From Puia sp. (lineage in GTDB: Bacteria; Bacteroidota; Bacteroidia; Chitinophagales; Chitinophagaceae): a stretch of DNA of 64,000 nt. The notes beneath the pieces are model-generated. The model saw only the letters and a program-made list of their open reading frames with translations, had not been told where the DNA came from and ran no database searches. Where the stretch lies: contig JARLGZ010000094.1 in the NCBI GenBank assembly GCA_031292515.1, positions 53,319-117,318 on the forward strand, read 5' to 3'. Positions 17,209 to 26,207 of this stretch are shown here, piece after piece. The position numbers were made by a program, and so were the translations under genes. Within the stretch, counting starts at the first letter, position 1. Each line of letters begins with the position of its first letter.

Positions 17209-17982
17209 ATGCTAAAATCAACGCTTATCAAAGCCTCGGAAGCAGGGGCCCGGGTCATGCAACAATACTTCCAGGGAACATTTAAGATCTCCAACAAGGA
17301 AGGGATCAATAATCTCGTTACGGAAGCGGATCACGCCTCGGAAAAGGCCATCATCGAGGTCATACGAGACGATTACCCCAACCATTTCATACTGAGCGAG
17401 GAAGCGGGGGAAATCGTTATGGATTCCAATTATAAATGGATCATCGATCCTATAGACGGCACGGTCAATTTCGCGCATGGCATTCCCATTTGCTGCGTGT
17501 CGGTCGCCCTGGAACAGGATGGCGAGATGATGATGGGTGTCGTCTACAACCCCTTTATCAATGAATTTTATTTTGCACAGAAAGGATATGGCGCCACGTT
17601 GAACGATAAAAAGATCCGGGTAAGCGATGAAGGATCGGTCTCCTCCGCCTGCCTGGTCACGGGTTTCCCCTACACCTACCTGGATCAACCCAATGGTCCG
17701 CTCGAGGTTTTTTCCCGGCTGATCCGTAAGGGTGTCCCCGTGCGCCGGCTTGGATCCGCCGCCATGGATCTTTGCTGGGTTGCTGCCGGCAGGTTTGACG
17801 GCTTCTATGAACACAAGTTGCAAGCCTGGGACAGCGCTGCCGGTTTCCTGATCGTGGAAGAAGCAGGCGGAAGGGTCTCCGACTTCAAGGGCAGCCGGTA
17901 TTCTCCCTATCAGCCGCATATCGTGGCCACCAATGGAAAAATTCATGATGAACTCTTAAAATGGATCGATGGAAATGTCTGA
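17209..17982 (+). CDS. Inositol monophosphatase family phosphatase
   Basis: The 257-residue protein has all three metal-site motifs of the family: EEAGE near residue 66, DPIDGTVNFAHG near residue 83 and WDSAAGFLIVEEAGG near residue 205. It should dephosphorylate inositol-phosphate or related sugar phosphates in the cytosol. SuhB-like activity is possible. The ATG at 17209 was preferred over an in-frame TTG six bases earlier that lies inside the promoter. Its 3' end overlaps thiL by 14 bases, so they are translationally coupled. Confidence 0.93.
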   Translation: MLKSTLIKASEAGARVMQQYFQGTFKISNKEGINNLVTEADHASEKAIIEVIRDDYPNHFILSEEAGEIVMDSNYKWIIDPIDGTVNFAHGIPICCVSVALEQDGEMMMGVVYNPFINEFYFAQKGYGATLNDKKIRVSDEGSVSSACLVTGFPYTYLDQPNGPLEVFSRLIRKGVPVRRLGSAAMDLCWVAAGRFDGFYEHKLQAWDSAAGFLIVEEAGGRVSDFKGSRYSPYQPHIVATNGKIHDELLKWIDGNV

Positions 17983-19015
17983 GTCAAGAACTGAAATATC
18001 GTCGCTGGGAGAGTTCGGGCTGATCGAACACCTTACCCGGAATATCGAATTGCAAAATGCGTCGAGCGTCGTGGGTGTGGGGGATGATGCGGCGGTTATC
18101 GACCACTTCGGCAAGCAGACGCTGGTTTCGACAGACCTGCTGATAGAAGGCATTCATTTTGACCTGATGTACACGCCGCTCAAACATCTCGGGTATAAGT
18201 CTGTCATTGTAAATCTCAGCGACATCTATGCAATGAACGGTGTGCCGACCCAAATCACGTTGAGCCTGGGCATCAGCAACCGGTTTAGCCTGGAGGCCTT
18301 GGACGAGTTCTATGAAGGCGTCTATGCGGCCTGCGAGAAATATGGCGTCGACCTGGTCGGCGGGGATACGGCCTCTTCGCAAAAAGGGTTTATTATCTCG
18401 GTGACCGCGATCGGCGAAGTTGCGCCTGATCAGTTTGTAAGGCGCGGTACCGCCCAAAAAGGCGATCTTCTTTGTTGCAGCGGGGATCTGGGCGCGGCCT
18501 ATCTGGGATTGGTCTTCCTGGAAAGGGAAAAAAAGATATTCTTAGAGAGTCCGGGCGTAAGAGCCGATCTGGAAGGAGAGAAGTATGTCATCGGCCGGCT
18601 GCTGAAGCCGGAGGCCCGCAAGGACATCATTGAGTTCTTCGCAAAAGAGGCGATCATGCCGAGCGCTATGATGGACATCAGCGATGGGTTGAGTTCTGAG
18701 ATCCTTCATATCTGCGCGCAGAGCAATCTCGGATGTGTACTCTACGAAGAGAAAATCCCCATTGCGGATGAAACGCGGAGCGCGGCTTTTAAATTCGAGC
18801 TGGACCCCACGGCCTGTGCGCTGAGCGGCGGAGAAGACTATGAATTGCTGTTCACCCTTTCGCCGGCCGAGCATGAGAAGCTGGTCCTCAACGAACAAAT
18901 AAGTGTAATCGGCTATATGACGGAGCCGGAAAAAGGGAAGAAGATCGTCACGAAGGGTGGCAACCACTTTGACATCACTGCGCAGGGATGGAACGCCTTT
19001 ACCGCCAAAGGATGA
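17969..19015 (+). CDS. thiL: Thiamine-monophosphate kinase
   Basis: The 348-residue protein has the ThiL N-terminus (SSLGEFGLIEHL), the GVGDDAAVI phosphate/Mg site, DLLIEGIHFD and the GGDTASS and DISDGLSSE motifs. It makes thiamine pyrophosphate from thiamine monophosphate. A start at the second Met (17975) is equally possible. It overlaps the upstream phosphatase gene by 14 bases. No other thiamine genes are in the window. Confidence 0.95.
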   Translation: MEMSESRTEISSLGEFGLIEHLTRNIELQNASSVVGVGDDAAVIDHFGKQTLVSTDLLIEGIHFDLMYTPLKHLGYKSVIVNLSDIYAMNGVPTQITLSLGISNRFSLEALDEFYEGVYAACEKYGVDLVGGDTASSQKGFIISVTAIGEVAPDQFVRRGTAQKGDLLCCSGDLGAAYLGLVFLEREKKIFLESPGVRADLEGEKYVIGRLLKPEARKDIIEFFAKEAIMPSAMMDISDGLSSEILHICAQSNLGCVLYEEKIPIADETRSAAFKFELDPTACALSGGEDYELLFTLSPAEHEKLVLNEQISVIGYMTEPEKGKKIVTKGGNHFDITAQGWNAFTAKG

Positions 19016-19020
19016 AGGAC

Positions 19021-20541
19021 ATGAAAAAAACACTTCCTTTACTGTGCTTCGCCTTTCTTGTCTTTTTTTCCTCCTGCAAAACGACAAAACCGGTTTTCAA
19101 TCCGGAGAAAAAGTATTCTCCCGAACAGCTGAGACGGGACTATACTCTTTTCAGAAAGATATTGGAAGATTGCCATCCCAGTCTCTATTGGTATACTTCA
19201 AAAAAGGACCTGGACCATTATTTTGACCAGGGTTACGCGCAGATCCGGGATTCCATGGATGAGCTCCGCTTCAGGGCGCATCTCAGCTATGTCATTTCGA
19301 AGATCGACTGTGGCCATACTTCGATCCGTTACTCCAAAAAATATACAAGATACCTGGATACGACCCGGGCACCCCAATTTCCCCTCGTGTTAAAATGGTG
19401 GGGGGATACGCTGGTCGTAGTGGCCAATCTCAACCGAAGGGATTCCGTGCTGAAAAGAGGGGTAATCCTGAAGAGTATCAACGGGCTGAGCGTCGCTCAG
19501 CTTAGGGATACTCTTTTCAACTATGTGGTAACGGACGGGTACAGCAGCACCGGTAAATACCAGACATTGAGCACCGGTCTCAATTTCGGCAATTGGTATA
19601 CATGCGTGTTCGGCAGGCAGGATGCCTATACGATACGCTTTCTTGACCCCCAATCGGCAGAACAGGAAGTCACGATCCCGAATTACGATAGCCGCGCGGA
19701 TAGCAGCAGGAGAGACGGGGGCGGACGGGGCCGAAAGGCGGACTCCCTGCATCTCAGGCACGTTCCCGAGCCGGGTACGAAGAGGCGCCGGCAATCCGAC
19801 CGGTTCCGGTCACACGAATTCCAGGTAGACACGAGCGGGCATACAGCATTCATGACCCTTTACACTTTTGCGCACGGCAATCACCTGAGAGGTTTTTTCC
19901 GTCGCTCTTTCAAGACCTTGCAGCGGCAGCGTATCCCTAACCTTGTGATCGATGTCCGGTCGAACGGCGGAGGGGATGCCAACCTATCGACGCTGCTCAC
20001 CCGATACCTGGTCGACAGACCGTTTAAGCTGGCGGACTCATTATACGCGATAAAGCGGCATAGCCAATACGACCGGTATGTCGAAAAAAGCAATTTGTAT
20101 CATTTTCTGATGCTCTTTGTCACCCACCGGGAAGACGATGGCCGTTATCATTTCGGATATTTCGAAAGACATTATTTTGAGCCCAAGGAAAATCATCATT
20201 TTGACGGACAGGTCTATATCCTGATCGGGGGCAATTCTTTTTCAGCCACTACCTTATTTGCGGGATCACTGAAAGGTCAGCACAATGTTACGCTCGTCGG
20301 CGAAGAGACCGGAGGAGGGGCTTACGGGAATACGGCCTGGATGATCCCGGATGTCGAGCTGCCCAATACGGGCATCCGCTTTCGCCTGCCAAAATTCCGC
20401 CTGGTCATCGATCAGTTCCGTGAAAAAGACGGGCGGGGTGTCATGCCCGATGTGACGGTGCTTCCCCGCGCAGACGCTATTTCCAGGGGTGTCGATTATA
20501 AGACCGAAAAGGTCAAAGAGCTTATCCGGTCGTCAAAATAA
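19021..20541 (+). CDS. S41-family C-terminal-processing-type peptidase, lipoprotein
   Basis: The 506-residue protein starts MKKTLPLLCFAFLVFFSSC, a lipoprotein signal peptide with the lipidated Cys at about residue 19. The S41 catalytic region is near the C-terminus: IGGNSFSATTLFAGSL holds the likely nucleophile Ser, and VGEETGGGAYGNTAWMIPD follows. A PDZ-like region (VILKSINGLSVAQLRDTL) lies around residue 150. Between them is an unusual Arg-rich insert (SSRRDGGGRGRK, KRRRQSD) near residues 225-260. It starts five bases after thiL. Confidence 0.87.
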   Translation: MKKTLPLLCFAFLVFFSSCKTTKPVFNPEKKYSPEQLRRDYTLFRKILEDCHPSLYWYTSKKDLDHYFDQGYAQIRDSMDELRFRAHLSYVISKIDCGHTSIRYSKKYTRYLDTTRAPQFPLVLKWWGDTLVVVANLNRRDSVLKRGVILKSINGLSVAQLRDTLFNYVVTDGYSSTGKYQTLSTGLNFGNWYTCVFGRQDAYTIRFLDPQSAEQEVTIPNYDSRADSSRRDGGGRGRKADSLHLRHVPEPGTKRRRQSDRFRSHEFQVDTSGHTAFMTLYTFAHGNHLRGFFRRSFKTLQRQRIPNLVIDVRSNGGGDANLSTLLTRYLVDRPFKLADSLYAIKRHSQYDRYVEKSNLYHFLMLFVTHREDDGRYHFGYFERHYFEPKENHHFDGQVYILIGGNSFSATTLFAGSLKGQHNVTLVGEETGGGAYGNTAWMIPDVELPNTGIRFRLPKFRLVIDQFREKDGRGVMPDVTVLPRADAISRGVDYKTEKVKELIRSSK

Positions 20542-20571
20542 TTCTTATTTTTAGGAACCAGATTCTCCACC

Positions 20572-21078
20572 ATGAAGATTAACCTTCTACCGGCCGTCCT
20601 TCCCGCGTTCTTTCTCTTCTTTGGGGTCAGGGTTTTTGCGCAGATGCCGCTGGATTCTGTAATGGTCAAACCGCTCAAAGGGGCTGCTGTCCCGTTTTCT
20701 TCGCTCGTGAAAAAAGATACGGTTGTATTACTTTGTTTTTGGTCGAGCGGATCGGAGTCCAGTATCCGGGAGCTGAACGCCATCAATGCCAAGTTCGGCA
20801 GTTGGAAAAAGCTTGCAAACTTTCACCTGCTGGCGGTTTGTGTCGATGAGGGAAGAGATCTCGGCAAGCTGCGACCCCTGGTCAATGCAGCCGGCTGGAC
20901 CTTTGAAGTGTGCATCGATGTCGACGGGAATCTTCGAACCGCGGTGCATTCGGCCGGTCTTCCCCAATCGATGATCCTTTATAAGAACGAGCCCGTCTAT
21001 CAGCAATCGGGTTTTGAACCCGGTAGCGAGGACGACCTGATCAAGCGGGTGCAACAGGCGGTCATTCTCCATCGATGA
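20572..21078 (+). CDS. TlpA-like thioredoxin-fold protein without active-site cysteines
   Basis: The 168-residue protein has a signal peptide (LPAVLPAFFLFFGVRVFAQ) and a thioredoxin-like domain. Where TlpA/ResA proteins have WCxxC it reads FWSSGSESSIREL, so the redox cysteines are replaced by serine and glycine. Later fold elements (LLAVCVDE, GLPQSMILYKN with the cis-Pro loop region) are preserved. A redox-independent role outside the inner membrane is inferred. It lies 30 bases after the S41 gene and its last 17 bases overlap the convergent nagA gene. Confidence 0.8.
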   Translation: MKINLLPAVLPAFFLFFGVRVFAQMPLDSVMVKPLKGAAVPFSSLVKKDTVVLLCFWSSGSESSIRELNAINAKFGSWKKLANFHLLAVCVDEGRDLGKLRPLVNAAGWTFEVCIDVDGNLRTAVHSAGLPQSMILYKNEPVYQQSGFEPGSEDDLIKRVQQAVILHR

Positions 21079-22186
21079 TCATCTTCACGCAGTTTAACTG
21101 CTCATCCAGCAGGATGAGGTCCGCTTTCGCGCCCGGTTCGATGCTGCCGGATTTTTTATGAAGGCCTGCGAGCCTTGCCGGGTAGAGTGCGGCCATCCGG
21201 AGCGCTTCGGGCAGCGGGATGCCTACTTTTTCGACGCCGTTCTTCACGGACTGCAGCATCGTCAGGGCCGAACCCGATAAAACACCGTTCGGCAAGGTAT
21301 AGCGGTCTCCCTTAAATACGTGGGCATATTCACCCTCCGGCACTTCCGTGACTGCGTCTGTGATAAAGAACAGCCGGTCTCCCATGGCCTTTTTGCTGAT
21401 CCTGACCGATGCAAAGTCCACATGGATGCCGTCGCATATCACGCTGCTCATAACCTCCGTATGATCATAAATGGCCCCGATCATCCCCGGTTCCCGTCCC
21501 TGCAGGGGGGACATGGCATTAAAAAGGTGGGTCGCCGCAGGTATCCCCTGGTAAAAGCCGTCGATGGCTTCTTCGTAGGTAGCATTGCTGTGTCCCGCGG
21601 AAACGATGATCCCTTCCTGCAGGAGGAAGTCTATGCAGGCTTTATCGCATCTTTCAGGGGCCAGCGTCATCATCCGGAAGACTCCGCTTCCGGTTTCCAT
21701 CAGTTTCTTCAGTTCCGGCAGGGCAGGCCGTTTGATAAATCTTTCGATATGCGCTCCCTTTTTCAGCGGATTGATATAGGGTCCTTCGAGGTGGACACCG
21801 AGGAGACCCCGGCCTCCTGCTGCCAGATATTCCCCCGCAACTTCTATCCCGCGCAGGAGCTTCTCCATGGAGTTGGTAGCCAGGGTGATCATAAACTGGG
21901 TACATCCGCCCCGCAGGCAATATTCGTGTGTGGACTGCAGGGATTCGACAGACAGTTCTTCCGAGAAGAGTTTCCCGTTGCCTCCATATATCTGGAGGTC
22001 GATAAAAGCCGGGGCCAGCATGTAAGCGTCCAGGTCCAGGGTTTGGCAATCAGCCGGTATCTCCGCCAGGGATACGATTCCTTCGATCGAGGATCCCCTG
22101 ACCAGGACTGCATGGCCGGTAAGCATCTCATAGCCTGTAAAGATTTCGCGTGCGATATAGGCTGTCATCGTATTCTGTGCTTTCAT
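21062..22186 (-). CDS. nagA: N-acetylglucosamine-6-phosphate deacetylase
   Basis: The 374-residue amidohydrolase-fold protein has the NagA motifs PAFIDLQIYGGNG, LEGPYINPLKKGAH (metal-binding Glu), VSAGHSNATY and HLFNAMSPLQGREPG (metal His residues) and FITDAV (catalytic Asp). It removes acetate from GlcNAc-6-phosphate in amino-sugar and cell-wall recycling. No nagB is present, but a ROK kinase is at 32 kb. It is followed at 36 bases by nothing on its own strand downstream, and overlaps the convergent TlpA-like gene. Confidence 0.94.
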   Translation of the reverse strand: MKAQNTMTAYIAREIFTGYEMLTGHAVLVRGSSIEGIVSLAEIPADCQTLDLDAYMLAPAFIDLQIYGGNGKLFSEELSVESLQSTHEYCLRGGCTQFMITLATNSMEKLLRGIEVAGEYLAAGGRGLLGVHLEGPYINPLKKGAHIERFIKRPALPELKKLMETGSGVFRMMTLAPERCDKACIDFLLQEGIIVSAGHSNATYEEAIDGFYQGIPAATHLFNAMSPLQGREPGMIGAIYDHTEVMSSVICDGIHVDFASVRISKKAMGDRLFFITDAVTEVPEGEYAHVFKGDRYTLPNGVLSGSALTMLQSVKNGVEKVGIPLPEALRMAALYPARLAGLHKKSGSIEPGAKADLILLDEQLNCVKMIIDGE

Positions 22187-22221
22187 ATCTTTTTGTATGA
22201 TTCTTTTTTTGGCCGGCCGGC

Positions 22222-23037
22222 TTATTTGAGTTCTATCGCAAAGTCATCGGCATCCCGCCAGAAAGGAAACCTCTCTCTGATCTCTTTTAATTTGTCGAGC
22301 GCGAAGGTATGGGTGAATACGGCCTCTTCGCCCGACCCCTGCTCCCAGAGTATCTCGCCCAAGGGTCCCACGATCATCGAATCTCCGCTGTGATCAATAC
22401 CGTTGCCATCTTCCCCGACCCGGTTCACCCCTATGACATAGGACTGGTTCTCTATGGCCCTGGCCTGGAGGAGCGTCTTCCAGGCATGGCTGCGTTTCCC
22501 GGGCCAGTTGGCGACATAAATCAGCAAATCGTAGAGGACGGGGTCGGCCGCAGGAGCGCCGGCCGGCCGGGGAGACTGCCTGCTCCACACCGGGAAACGG
22601 AGATCATAACAGACCAGCAGGTGGATCTTCCATCCTTTCACCGAGGCGATCAGGCGTTTACTTCCCGCCGTATAGTGTTTGTCTTCGCCGGCATAGGCGA
22701 AAAGATGCCGTTTATCGTAATACCCGCAATCGCCGTTTGGCAGTATCCAAAGAAGACGGTTGAAATAGTTTCCTCCTTCTTCTATGATCAAGCTCCCGGT
22801 AATAACTATCCGCTTTTTTGCGGCGAGCTCCTTCATCCATGTCACTGTGGGGCCGTCCATCTTTTCGGCGAGGTCTTCCGGCCGCATGCTGAAACCCGTG
22901 CTGAACATTTCCGGGAGCACGACGATTTCCGTTCGCACGCCGATGGAGTCGATCTTCTCTTCCAGATGGCGGAGGTTGGCCGTCTTGTCCTCCCATCGGA
23001 GATTGGCCTGTATCGTCGTTATGGTAAGCGTAGACAT
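22222..23037 (-). CDS. Nitrilase-superfamily amidase (omega-amidase YafV-like)
   Basis: The 271-residue protein carries the Glu-Lys-Cys triad of the family in VLPEMFSTGFSM, YYDKRHLFAY and LVCYDLRFPVW. The wording of these motifs matches the YafV/Nit2 group, which hydrolyses alpha-ketoglutaramate and alpha-ketosuccinamate, but I cannot verify the substrate. The ATG at 23037 is favoured over an upstream TTG. It lies 35 bases upstream of nagA on the same strand and may be cotranscribed. Confidence 0.88.
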   Translation of the reverse strand: MSTLTITTIQANLRWEDKTANLRHLEEKIDSIGVRTEIVVLPEMFSTGFSMRPEDLAEKMDGPTVTWMKELAAKKRIVITGSLIIEEGGNYFNRLLWILPNGDCGYYDKRHLFAYAGEDKHYTAGSKRLIASVKGWKIHLLVCYDLRFPVWSRQSPRPAGAPAADPVLYDLLIYVANWPGKRSHAWKTLLQARAIENQSYVIGVNRVGEDGNGIDHSGDSMIVGPLGEILWEQGSGEEAVFTHTFALDKLKEIRERFPFWRDADDFAIELK

Positions 23038-23107
23038 ACTATGCAAATTAGGGATTGAGCGGGAGTTTTCGGGGAATTGTCGTCATATTGTTTGTTCTCC
23101 GGTTTTC

Positions 23108-23587
23108 TCAGGGGATCGCGTTTATCGCCTTAATTGTTTCGCGGATCAAGTCTGGCTCATATCCTTTGCGCATCAGGTAATCCTGCAATTTACCATAACG
23201 GGCGAACCCCTCGTCCCCTTTCAGGGCTTCCCATTTCTTCTTCGCCAGTTCCTCCAGGCTTTTGAGATAGTCCTCTTCGCCGATCTCTTTCAAGGCTTTT
23301 TTTATACAATATTCACTGACCCGTTTTTGTTTTAGTTCGTATCGTATTTTGACCCGTCCCCATTGCTTCATCCGGAAATGGCCACCTGCAAATTGGATCG
23401 CAAAACGCTCTTCATTGAGATAATCCTCTTCAACCAGCCCGGAGAGCGTCTCCTCCACCTCATTCTTCCATAGGCCGAAGGAATAGAGTTTATCCCTTAC
23501 CTCGGTATGGCAGCGCTCCTGGTAAGCACAATAGTGTCGGGCTTTTTGCAAGGCCTGCTCGCGGGTAAGCCTTTGTTTGCCAATCAT
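23108..23587 (-). CDS. recX: Regulatory protein RecX
   Basis: The 159-residue helical protein has three tandem RecX three-helix repeats: EQALQKARHYCAYQERCHTEVRDKL, the middle VEEDYLNEERFAIQFAGGHFRMKQWG block and a C-terminal LQDYLMRKGYEPDLI block. RecX binds RecA filaments and restrains recombination. recA is not in the window. The frame extends 93 bases upstream of the chosen ATG, but the homology starts here. It is divergent from dnaN. Confidence 0.87.
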   Translation of the reverse strand: MIGKQRLTREQALQKARHYCAYQERCHTEVRDKLYSFGLWKNEVEETLSGLVEEDYLNEERFAIQFAGGHFRMKQWGRVKIRYELKQKRVSEYCIKKALKEIGEEDYLKSLEELAKKKWEALKGDEGFARYGKLQDYLMRKGYEPDLIRETIKAINAIP

Positions 23588-23693
23588 AGCATCGATTTGT
23601 CCTGCAAATTTACGTACAAACCCCTGCGGTCCCCAGGTTAAGCACAAGTAATTCACAATCGGCCCGTTCGGGCCTTCCAAAGCCTGTAATAAC

Positions 23694-23723
23694 TTGGCTA
23701 TTAACCAAAAATCTGTAGTTTCG
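23694..23723 (+). promoter_or_regulatory. dnaN promoter
   Basis: TTG at 23694-23696, a 19-base spacer and TAGTTTCG at 23716-23723 (one mismatch to TAnnTTTG) match the Bacteroidota consensus. The ATG is 17 bases downstream. Confidence 0.5.
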
Positions 23724-23740
23724 CCGGAAAGACATATTCC

Positions 23741-24856
23741 ATGAAGTTTATCGTTTCCTCCTCGGCTTTATTAAAACAGTTGCAACAGATCAGCGGCGTG
23801 ATCAACGCCAACACCGTTCTGCCCATCCTGGAAGACTTTTTATTCGAAGTAGAAAAGAATAAGCTGACTGTAGTAGCCACGGACCTGGAGACGGTGATGA
23901 AAGTGCATCTTGAAGTGGAGGCCAAGGATAGCGGAAAGGTGTGCATACCCGCAAAAATATTGATCGACTCCCTGAAAAACATCCCGGATCAGCCATTGAC
24001 TTTTAATATCGACAAACATTTCGCTGTGGAGTTGACGAGCGATAATGGCAAATACAAGGTGATGGGTGAGAACCCGGATAATTTTCCAAAGGAACCGACG
24101 GCCGACGAGACGACCTCTTTTACCACCCAGTCTTCGGTGCTGGTCACGGCGATTAACAAAACCCTGTTTGCCGTCAGCAACGACGATCTGCGCCCTGCCA
24201 TGACGGGCGTCTTCTTTGAGATGGATAAAAAAGGACTTCAATTTGTCGCCACGGATGCCCACCGCCTGGTCCGTTACAAACGTACGGATGTAAGCTGTCC
24301 AAAGACCGATAGCCTGATCGTCCCAAAAAAGCCGCTGAACCTGCTGAAGTCGGCGCTTCCGGATAATGAAGACGAGATTACGATCAGCTATAACAGTAAT
24401 CATCTGTTTGTGTATCATGGCAGTACACAGATGAGCTGCCGGCTGATCGATGCGCGTTTCCCGGATTACAAAGTCGTGATTCCCGCCGACAATCCCTATA
24501 AACTGGTCGTCAACCGCAATGATTTTCAGGGAGCGCTCCGCCGGGTGAGCATCTTTAGCAACAAGAGCACCAATCAGGTCGTATTGAATATACAAGGCAG
24601 CGAGCTGCAGCTGGCCGCGCAGGATGTAGACTTCTCTTTTGAAGGGACCGAGCGCATGAAGTGCCAGTATGACGGAGAAGACCTGGCGATCGCTTTCAAT
24701 GCCCGGTTTCTTATCGAGATGCTTGCCTCCAGCAGTTCCGAAGAAATAAAAATGGAACTATCCACACCGACAAAGGCGGGTATTATCAAACCTATCGAGC
24801 AGGACGAGAACGAAGAAGTATTGATGCTCGTCATGCCGCTCATGCTAAACAGCTAA
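23741..24856 (+). CDS. dnaN: DNA polymerase III sliding clamp, beta subunit
   Basis: The 371-residue protein has the three-domain clamp architecture. It begins MKFIVSSSALLKQLQQISGVI, contains RPAMTGVFFEM and FVATDAHRLVRYKR of domain two, and ends in the near-terminal VMPLMLNS typical of beta clamps (VMPMRL in E. coli). It tethers the polymerase to DNA. It is monocistronic, unlike the dnaA-dnaN arrangement of many bacteria. dnaA is not in the window. Confidence 0.97.
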   Translation: MKFIVSSSALLKQLQQISGVINANTVLPILEDFLFEVEKNKLTVVATDLETVMKVHLEVEAKDSGKVCIPAKILIDSLKNIPDQPLTFNIDKHFAVELTSDNGKYKVMGENPDNFPKEPTADETTSFTTQSSVLVTAINKTLFAVSNDDLRPAMTGVFFEMDKKGLQFVATDAHRLVRYKRTDVSCPKTDSLIVPKKPLNLLKSALPDNEDEITISYNSNHLFVYHGSTQMSCRLIDARFPDYKVVIPADNPYKLVVNRNDFQGALRRVSIFSNKSTNQVVLNIQGSELQLAAQDVDFSFEGTERMKCQYDGEDLAIAFNARFLIEMLASSSSEEIKMELSTPTKAGIIKPIEQDENEEVLMLVMPLMLNS

Positions 24857-24924
24857 TCGGAAATAGATGATGTCTTAATTTCTTTAAAGTCATCTAGTTA
24901 TACATATAGGATTAACTAATTGAG

Positions 24925-24949
24925 TGCCGGGAACGTTCCCGGCATTTTT
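24925..24949 (+). terminator. dnaN terminator
   Basis: A perfect 20-base palindrome, TGCCGGGAACGTTCCCGGCA, is followed by TTTTTG. Upstream, AGATGA and TCATCT may form a second hairpin (about 24867-24895) in the same 3' region. Confidence 0.85.
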
Positions 24950-25006
24950 GTTCTTAAAATATTAACGCCAGATGTATTAACTTGTAAACAGTTTTTTGTC
25001 TTCAAG

Positions 25007-25240
25007 ATGCATTTCATCCAGGTCCGTTCATATTACAATTATGTCAATGCACATATCACGCTGGGTATGCTGCAGGATGCAGGCATCAACTGTCATTTAG
25101 CGGATGAAAATACGATCACCATACATCCTTTTCTGAGCCCTGCCATCGGGGGCATGAAACTTATGGTTTATAAAAGCCAGGTAGAGCGGGCGGTGGGCCT
25201 CCTGGAAGAAACGGAAGAAGACGCCGCCGGTCGTTCCTGA
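25007..25240 (+). CDS. Small DUF2007-type protein
   Basis: The 77-residue protein reads FIQVRSYYNYVNAHITLGMLQDAGINCHLADENT and ends with a helix of AVGLLEETEEDA. This is the layout of the DUF2007 'putative signal transducing protein' family, a small ferredoxin-like fold of unknown role often fused to or beside membrane proteins. The ATG at 25007 fits the family. It is 27 bases upstream of the sterol-desaturase gene and probably cotranscribed. Confidence 0.75.
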   Translation: MHFIQVRSYYNYVNAHITLGMLQDAGINCHLADENTITIHPFLSPAIGGMKLMVYKSQVERAVGLLEETEEDAAGRS

Positions 25241-25267
25241 AAAGCTCCTGAACTTAAGCTTGCGCAT

Positions 25268-26116
25268 ATGGAAAAAATGATCTTCTATTTTGGTCATATC
25301 CCTTCCTGGCAGCGCTCCCTGATCCTGGTGGGAGGTTTGCTTGTCTTTTGGATCCTGGAAGGGATCATCCCCCTGATACGGTTGCCTTACCGGAAGATCC
25401 GTCATGCGGGGTTGAATCTATTCTTCACCCTGACTACGGTCCTCATTAATTTTGGCTTTGCGGGGCTGATTGTTTTCAGCAGTCATTATTGTTCGGTCCA
25501 CAAGCTGGGGCTGCTGTATCTCTTCCCTTTGCCGATGTGGCTATTTGCTCTTGCGGGGATTTTACTGCTGGATTTTATCGGCGCATGGCTGATCCATTGG
25601 ATCGAACACCAGGTCCGGTGGATGTGGAGATTCCACCTGATTCACCATACCGATACGTGGGTGGATGCCACGACCGCCAACCGGCATCACCCGGTGGAAA
25701 GCGTCTTCCGGGCCGTTTTTACGCTGCTTGCCGTGCTGGTCTCGGGAGCACCCCTGTGGCTGGTGTTTCTCTACCAGTCCTTATCGGTACTCTTTGCGCA
25801 GTTCAATCACGCCAATATCGTTCTTCCCGGATGGCTTGACCGCATCCTGGGCCGGGTCATCGTAACCCCGGATATGCATAAGGTTCATCATCACTACATA
25901 CAGCCACTGACAGATACCAACTATGGGAATATCTTCTCCTGGTGGGATCGTCTTTTCAGGACCTACGCGACTGTCAAAGACACCCGGTCCCTTCGTTATG
26001 GGATCGACAGTTGTATGAAAGAAACGGAAAACAGTCGTGTGGGCCGGCTATTGAAGATCCCTTTCCTGCACTACCGGCCGCCTGCCGGCGCTAAATTCAA
26101 CAATCCGGATGCTTAA
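25268..26116 (+). CDS. Sterol desaturase / fatty-acid hydroxylase family membrane protein
   Basis: The 282-residue protein has about four transmembrane segments and the di-iron histidine clusters of the superfamily: HWIEH, HLIHHTD, NRHHPVE and HKVHHHY. Members hydroxylate or desaturate membrane lipids (fatty acids, sterols, carotenoids). A bacterial role in lipid hydroxylation is inferred. The enzyme needs O2 and an electron donor not found nearby. Confidence 0.9.
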   Translation: MEKMIFYFGHIPSWQRSLILVGGLLVFWILEGIIPLIRLPYRKIRHAGLNLFFTLTTVLINFGFAGLIVFSSHYCSVHKLGLLYLFPLPMWLFALAGILLLDFIGAWLIHWIEHQVRWMWRFHLIHHTDTWVDATTANRHHPVESVFRAVFTLLAVLVSGAPLWLVFLYQSLSVLFAQFNHANIVLPGWLDRILGRVIVTPDMHKVHHHYIQPLTDTNYGNIFSWWDRLFRTYATVKDTRSLRYGIDSCMKETENSRVGRLLKIPFLHYRPPAGAKFNNPDA

Positions 26117-26207
26117 ACTTGAAACGCTCGCCGAAATTTGGCATCTTTGTTTAAAATCCGGCGGGAGTATATCGGGACGGATAGCACTAAAGACAACCAA
26201 TACAAGG

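Noticed and set aside
21320..22393. Open frame of 357 codons on the plus strand, opposite nagA
   Set aside because: nagA has all catalytic motifs. The opposite frame is His/Arg/Phe-rich, typical of shadow frames.
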